The notes beneath the pieces are model-generated. The model saw only the letters and a list, made by a program, of their open reading frames with translations, had not been told where the DNA came from and did not search any database. A stretch of DNA of 48,230 bases. Origin: Paenibacillus agaridevorans (GTDB lineage Bacteria; Bacillota; Bacilli; Paenibacillales; Paenibacillaceae). Position numbers and translations under genes: made by a program. The stretch spans positions 42,536 through 90,765 of the forward strand of contig NZ_BDQX01000243.1 in NCBI RefSeq assembly GCF_003112455.1, written 5' to 3'. Below, piece after piece: positions 46,034-48,230 of this stretch (position 1 is its first letter; the number at the start of each line of letters is the position of its first letter).

Positions 46034-46174
46034 TTTAAGTACGTGTTCAAAAAGTTCGGTTATCGGTACCGAGTAGATTGGATGAAGGTTCGGCTGAATT
46101 CAATATTCGACGTCGAGTAAACTTTCAGGATTACTTCGTAATGGGAAGCGGACTTTTTGAACTACCTCTTTAAA
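46034..46174. repeat. MITE-like palindromic element between rimP and nusA
   Basis: The two ends are inverted repeats: the left reads TTTAA then GTTCAAAAAGTTCG (46045-46058), and the right is the reverse complement TTTAAAGAGGTA then GTTCAAAAAGTCCG (46149-46162 on the minus strand). Inside are short perfect palindromes: TCGGTACCGA 46063-46072, TGAATTCA 46095-46102, TCGACGTCGA 46107-46116, and ATTAC-ttc-GTAAT 46130-46142. There is no open reading frame. TTTAA on both flanks (46034-46038 and 46169-46173) could be target-site duplication or part of the ends. Confidence 0.72.
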
Positions 46175-46216
46175 ACTATTATCGTTTTTATTTTCGAAAG
46201 GAGGATCAACGTTCCA

Positions 46217-47314
46217 ATGAGCATGGATTTTATTGAGGCGTTGCAAGAGATCGAGAGAGACAAAGGGATCGCCAAGGATGTGCTGCTCGAAGCCATTGAA
46301 GCCGCGCTCATATCCAGCTACAAACGTAATTTCAACACTGCTCAGAACGTGAGAGTGGACATTAACCGCCATTCCGGCGTGATTAAGGTATATGCTCGCA
46401 AAACGGTCGTCGATGAGGTGTTGGATCCGCGACTGGAGATTACGGTGGAAGCATCTCGCGAAATTAATCCGCATTATCAACTGGATGATGTCGCCGAGAT
46501 CGAGGTTACGCCGCGAGACTTCGGCCGTATTGCGGCTCAGACAGCCAAGCAGGTCGTTACCCAACGGATACGCGAAGCCGAGCGCGGCCTTATCTACAAT
46601 GCCTTTATCGACAAGGAAGAAGATATCGTGAACGGCATCGTGCAGCGTCAGGACGTTCGCAATCTGTTCGTCGATCTGGGCAAGGTAGAAGCGGTAATGC
46701 CGCTGACGGAGCTTATGCCAACGGATAAGTTCAAGCATGGCGACCGGGTGAAGTCTTTTATTACGAAGGTCGAAAATACGACCAAAGGTCCCCAAATCAT
46801 TTTGTCCCGTACGCATCCGGGTCTGCTTAAGCGTTTGTTCGAGCTGGAGGTGCCGGAAATTTACGACGGCGTCGTAGAAATTCGTTCCGTCGCGCGCGAA
46901 GCGGGCTTCCGCTCGAAGATTGCGGTTCATTCGCGCAATGACGAGGTGGATCCTGTCGGCTCTTGCGTCGGACAGAAGGGGATGCGCGTGCAGACGATCG
47001 TGGGCGAGCTTAAAGGCGAGAAGATCGATATCGTTCGTTGGTCAGAGAATGTCGAGGAGTATGTCGCGAACGCGCTTAGCCCTTCCAAGGTGCTGGAGGT
47101 TATCGTATTCGAGCAGGAAAAGATGGCCCGCGTTATCGTGCCCGATTATCAGCTGTCGCTGGCAATCGGCATCAAAGGTCAAAACGCCCGTCTCGCAGCC
47201 AAGCTGACTGGCTGGAAGATCGACATTAAGAGCGAGACGCAGGCCGAGCAGGAATACGGCCGTCCGAAGTCCGCGATGGGCACCATGCATCAGGATTCCG
47301 TCTCGATCGATTAG
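46217..47314 (+). CDS. nusA: NusA, transcription termination/antitermination factor
   Basis: A 365-residue RNA polymerase-binding factor. It has the N-terminal polymerase-binding domain (to about 130), an S1 domain (about 133-200, VNGIVQRQDVRNLFVDLGK), and two KH domains (AREAGFRSKIAVHSRNDEV; IGIKGQNARLAAKLTGW-type end, here IGIKGQNARLAAKLTGWKI). It lacks the C-terminal acidic repeats of E. coli NusA, as in Bacillota. ATG 46217 has AAAGGAGG at 46197-46204 (spacing 12); the ATG at 46157 would start inside the repeat element and is rejected. Confidence 0.97.
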   Translation: MSMDFIEALQEIERDKGIAKDVLLEAIEAALISSYKRNFNTAQNVRVDINRHSGVIKVYARKTVVDEVLDPRLEITVEASREINPHYQLDDVAEIEVTPRDFGRIAAQTAKQVVTQRIREAERGLIYNAFIDKEEDIVNGIVQRQDVRNLFVDLGKVEAVMPLTELMPTDKFKHGDRVKSFITKVENTTKGPQIILSRTHPGLLKRLFELEVPEIYDGVVEIRSVAREAGFRSKIAVHSRNDEVDPVGSCVGQKGMRVQTIVGELKGEKIDIVRWSENVEEYVANALSPSKVLEVIVFEQEKMARVIVPDYQLSLAIGIKGQNARLAAKLTGWKIDIKSETQAEQEYGRPKSAMGTMHQDSVSID

Positions 47315-47359
47315 CAAAGGCGGGCTAGTGCCGTAGATGTAGATAAAGGAGGGTGTGCG

Positions 47360-47677
47360 GTGAGACCGAGAAAAGTGCCGCTTCGCAAATGCGTCGCCTG
47401 TCAAGAAATGATGCCCAAGAAGGAGCTTATCCGGATTGTTCGGACACCGTCCGGCGAAGTCGCGATCGACCTGACCGGCAAGAAGGCGGGACGCGGAGCG
47501 TATCTGTGCGGCAAGGTAAGCTGCTTTAAGCTGGCGAAGAAGACCAAAGCGTTGGACAGGGCGCTTAAGCAGTCCGTCGGCGATGATATTTATGATGCGC
47601 TCGAAAAGGAATTTGTTGCGGTAGAGGAACAGTTTATAGCCGCAAAGGAGCTGGAGTCCGATGACGAGGAAGCCTGA
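47360..47677 (+). CDS. ylxR: YlxR (RnpM) family RNA-binding protein
   Basis: A 105-residue nucleic-acid-binding protein. RKCVACQEMMPKKELIRIV and GRGAYLCGKVSCFKLAKK are the family marks. In B. subtilis the protein (renamed RnpM) modulates RNase P. GTG 47360 follows AAAGGAGGG. Its 3' end overlaps ylxQ by 17 nt. Confidence 0.95.
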   Translation: MRPRKVPLRKCVACQEMMPKKELIRIVRTPSGEVAIDLTGKKAGRGAYLCGKVSCFKLAKKTKALDRALKQSVGDDIYDALEKEFVAVEEQFIAAKELESDDEEA

Positions 47678-48011
47678 CAAAGCGTTGTCGGCGCTTGGCA
47701 TGGCCATGCGTGCGGGCAAGCTTATAACAGGTGATGAAATCGTGCTCAAGGCTGTCAGATCGGGCAAGGCCTGTCTGGTCATTCTTGCCGGTGACGCATC
47801 TCCGAATACGAAAAAAAAATTTAAAGACAAGTGCGGCACCTACGGAATACAACTCGCCGAGGCATACGACAGGGAACAGCTTGGCATGGCGATAGGAAAA
47901 GCGGAACGCGTCGTTCTTGCCGTGACCGATGTGAACTTCGGAAAAATGATCGAAAATCATCTGAGCCAAAATACGGAGGTGGATCCTATTGAGCAACAAA
48001 CAGGACAATAA
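47661..48011 (+). CDS. ylxQ: YlxQ, L7Ae-type kink-turn RNA-binding protein
   Basis: A 116-residue small protein of the ribosomal L7Ae/L30e family that binds kink-turn [22 protein letters not shown] and [19 protein letters not shown] are typical. The ATG lies within the end of ylxR with AAAGGAG at 47644-47650; it overlaps infB by 23 nt. Confidence 0.93.
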   Translation: MTRKPDKALSALGMAMRAGKLITGDEIVLKAVRSGKACLVILAGDASPNTKKKFKDKCGTYGIQLAEAYDREQLGMAIGKAERVVLAVTDVNFGKMIENHLSQNTEVDPIEQQTGQ

Positions 48012-48230
48012 AGATAAGCTTCGCGTATATGAATATGCGAAGTCGCTAAATATGAGCAGCAAGGAAATTATTACGATTCTTAAAAGGCTGAACTTGCCGG
48101 TCAACAACCATATGAGCGTAATGGAGAACGAAATGGTTCATAAAGTGGAAGGTTTCTTCCGCGACATTAAAGCGAATGCGGCGGCGAAGCGCGCTCAGGA
48201 AAGCGGCGGAGCAGCCGGATCTGCGCAGGC
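47989..48230 (+). CDS. infB: Translation initiation factor IF-2 (3' part outside the window)
   Basis: The first 80 residues are visible. [19 protein letters not shown] followed by [19 protein letters not shown] is the IF2 N-terminal domain, and an A/R/S/G-rich linker begins at the edge. TTG 47989 ([10 protein letters not shown]) has GGAGGTG at 47975-47981; it overlaps ylxQ by 23 nt. The GTPase domain lies beyond the right edge. Confidence 0.93.
   Translation, partial: MSNKQDNKDKLRVYEYAKSLNMSSKEIITILKRLNLPVNNHMSVMENEMVHKVEGFFRDIKANAAAKRAQESGGAAGSAQ

Noticed and set aside
46157..46216. Earlier nusA start giving about 20 extra residues
   Set aside because: It lies inside the inverted-repeat element, has no ribosome site, and NusA normally begins MSMDFIEAL-like.

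Overview
The window is a stretch of a Gram-positive (Bacillota) chromosome, most likely Paenibacillus, Cohnella or another Paenibacillaceae. Three things support this: the gene order matches the Bacillus subtilis codY-fla/che-sigD-rpsB-...-infB segment almost gene for gene, Shine-Dalgarno sites are strong (AGGAGG-like) and often paired with TTG or GTG starts, and the family versions are Gram-positive (PolC, FliY, CheC/CheD, SwrB, YlxR, YlxQ). Every convincing gene is on the plus strand. The genus is inferred from general sequence character and was not searched.

Layout. 1-659 is the 3' end of codY, closed by a strong terminator (683-715). 880 to about 32223 is one very long motility and chemotaxis operon: rod/MS-ring/switch genes (flgB, flgC, fliE, fliF, fliG), export apparatus and ATPase (fliH, fliI, fliJ), a MotE/YlxF-like protein, hook genes (fliK, flgD, a TIGR02530-type protein, flgE), flbD/swrD, fliL, the switch and signalling genes fliM, fliY, cheY, the export gate fliO-fliP-fliQ-fliR-flhB-flhA, flhF/flhG, cheB-cheA-cheW-cheC-cheD, a membrane protein of unknown function, sigD, a FapA (DUF342) protein, a small unknown protein, an SwrB-like protein and a short MltG-like protein. 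Most neighbours are within 30 nt or overlap, so translation is probably coupled; no internal terminator was seen.

32319-36202 is translation and RNA/lipid precursor housekeeping: rpsB with a sigma-A type promoter and a structured 5' leader, a hairpin terminator, tsf, a strong terminator, pyrH, frr and uppS. 36230-41007 holds envelope and isoprenoid genes (cdsA, dxr, rasP) and proS. 41053-45360 is polC. A very good promoter (45395-45423) then drives the rimP-nusA-ylxR-ylxQ-infB operon; infB runs off the right edge.

How it works together. The first two thirds encode nearly all of the flagellar basal body, export gate, switch and chemotaxis core, plus the sigma factor (SigD) that would turn on filament and late genes elsewhere. 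CodY, just upstream, is a nutrient-sensing repressor known to act on motility in B. subtilis. The last third is growth-linked core metabolism.

Most of the window is ordinary, well-conserved core genome; I found no hidden defence or mobile gene system. The points worth a second look are non-coding: a roughly 140-bp terminal-inverted-repeat element in the rimP-nusA gap with a related single end inside the flagellar operon, a nested-stem leader before rpsB, and a rpsB-tsf terminator that must be read through. Among proteins, an archaeal/eukaryotic-type ProRS sits in the usual proS locus, and three or four small proteins at the end of the flagellar operon lack assigned functions.
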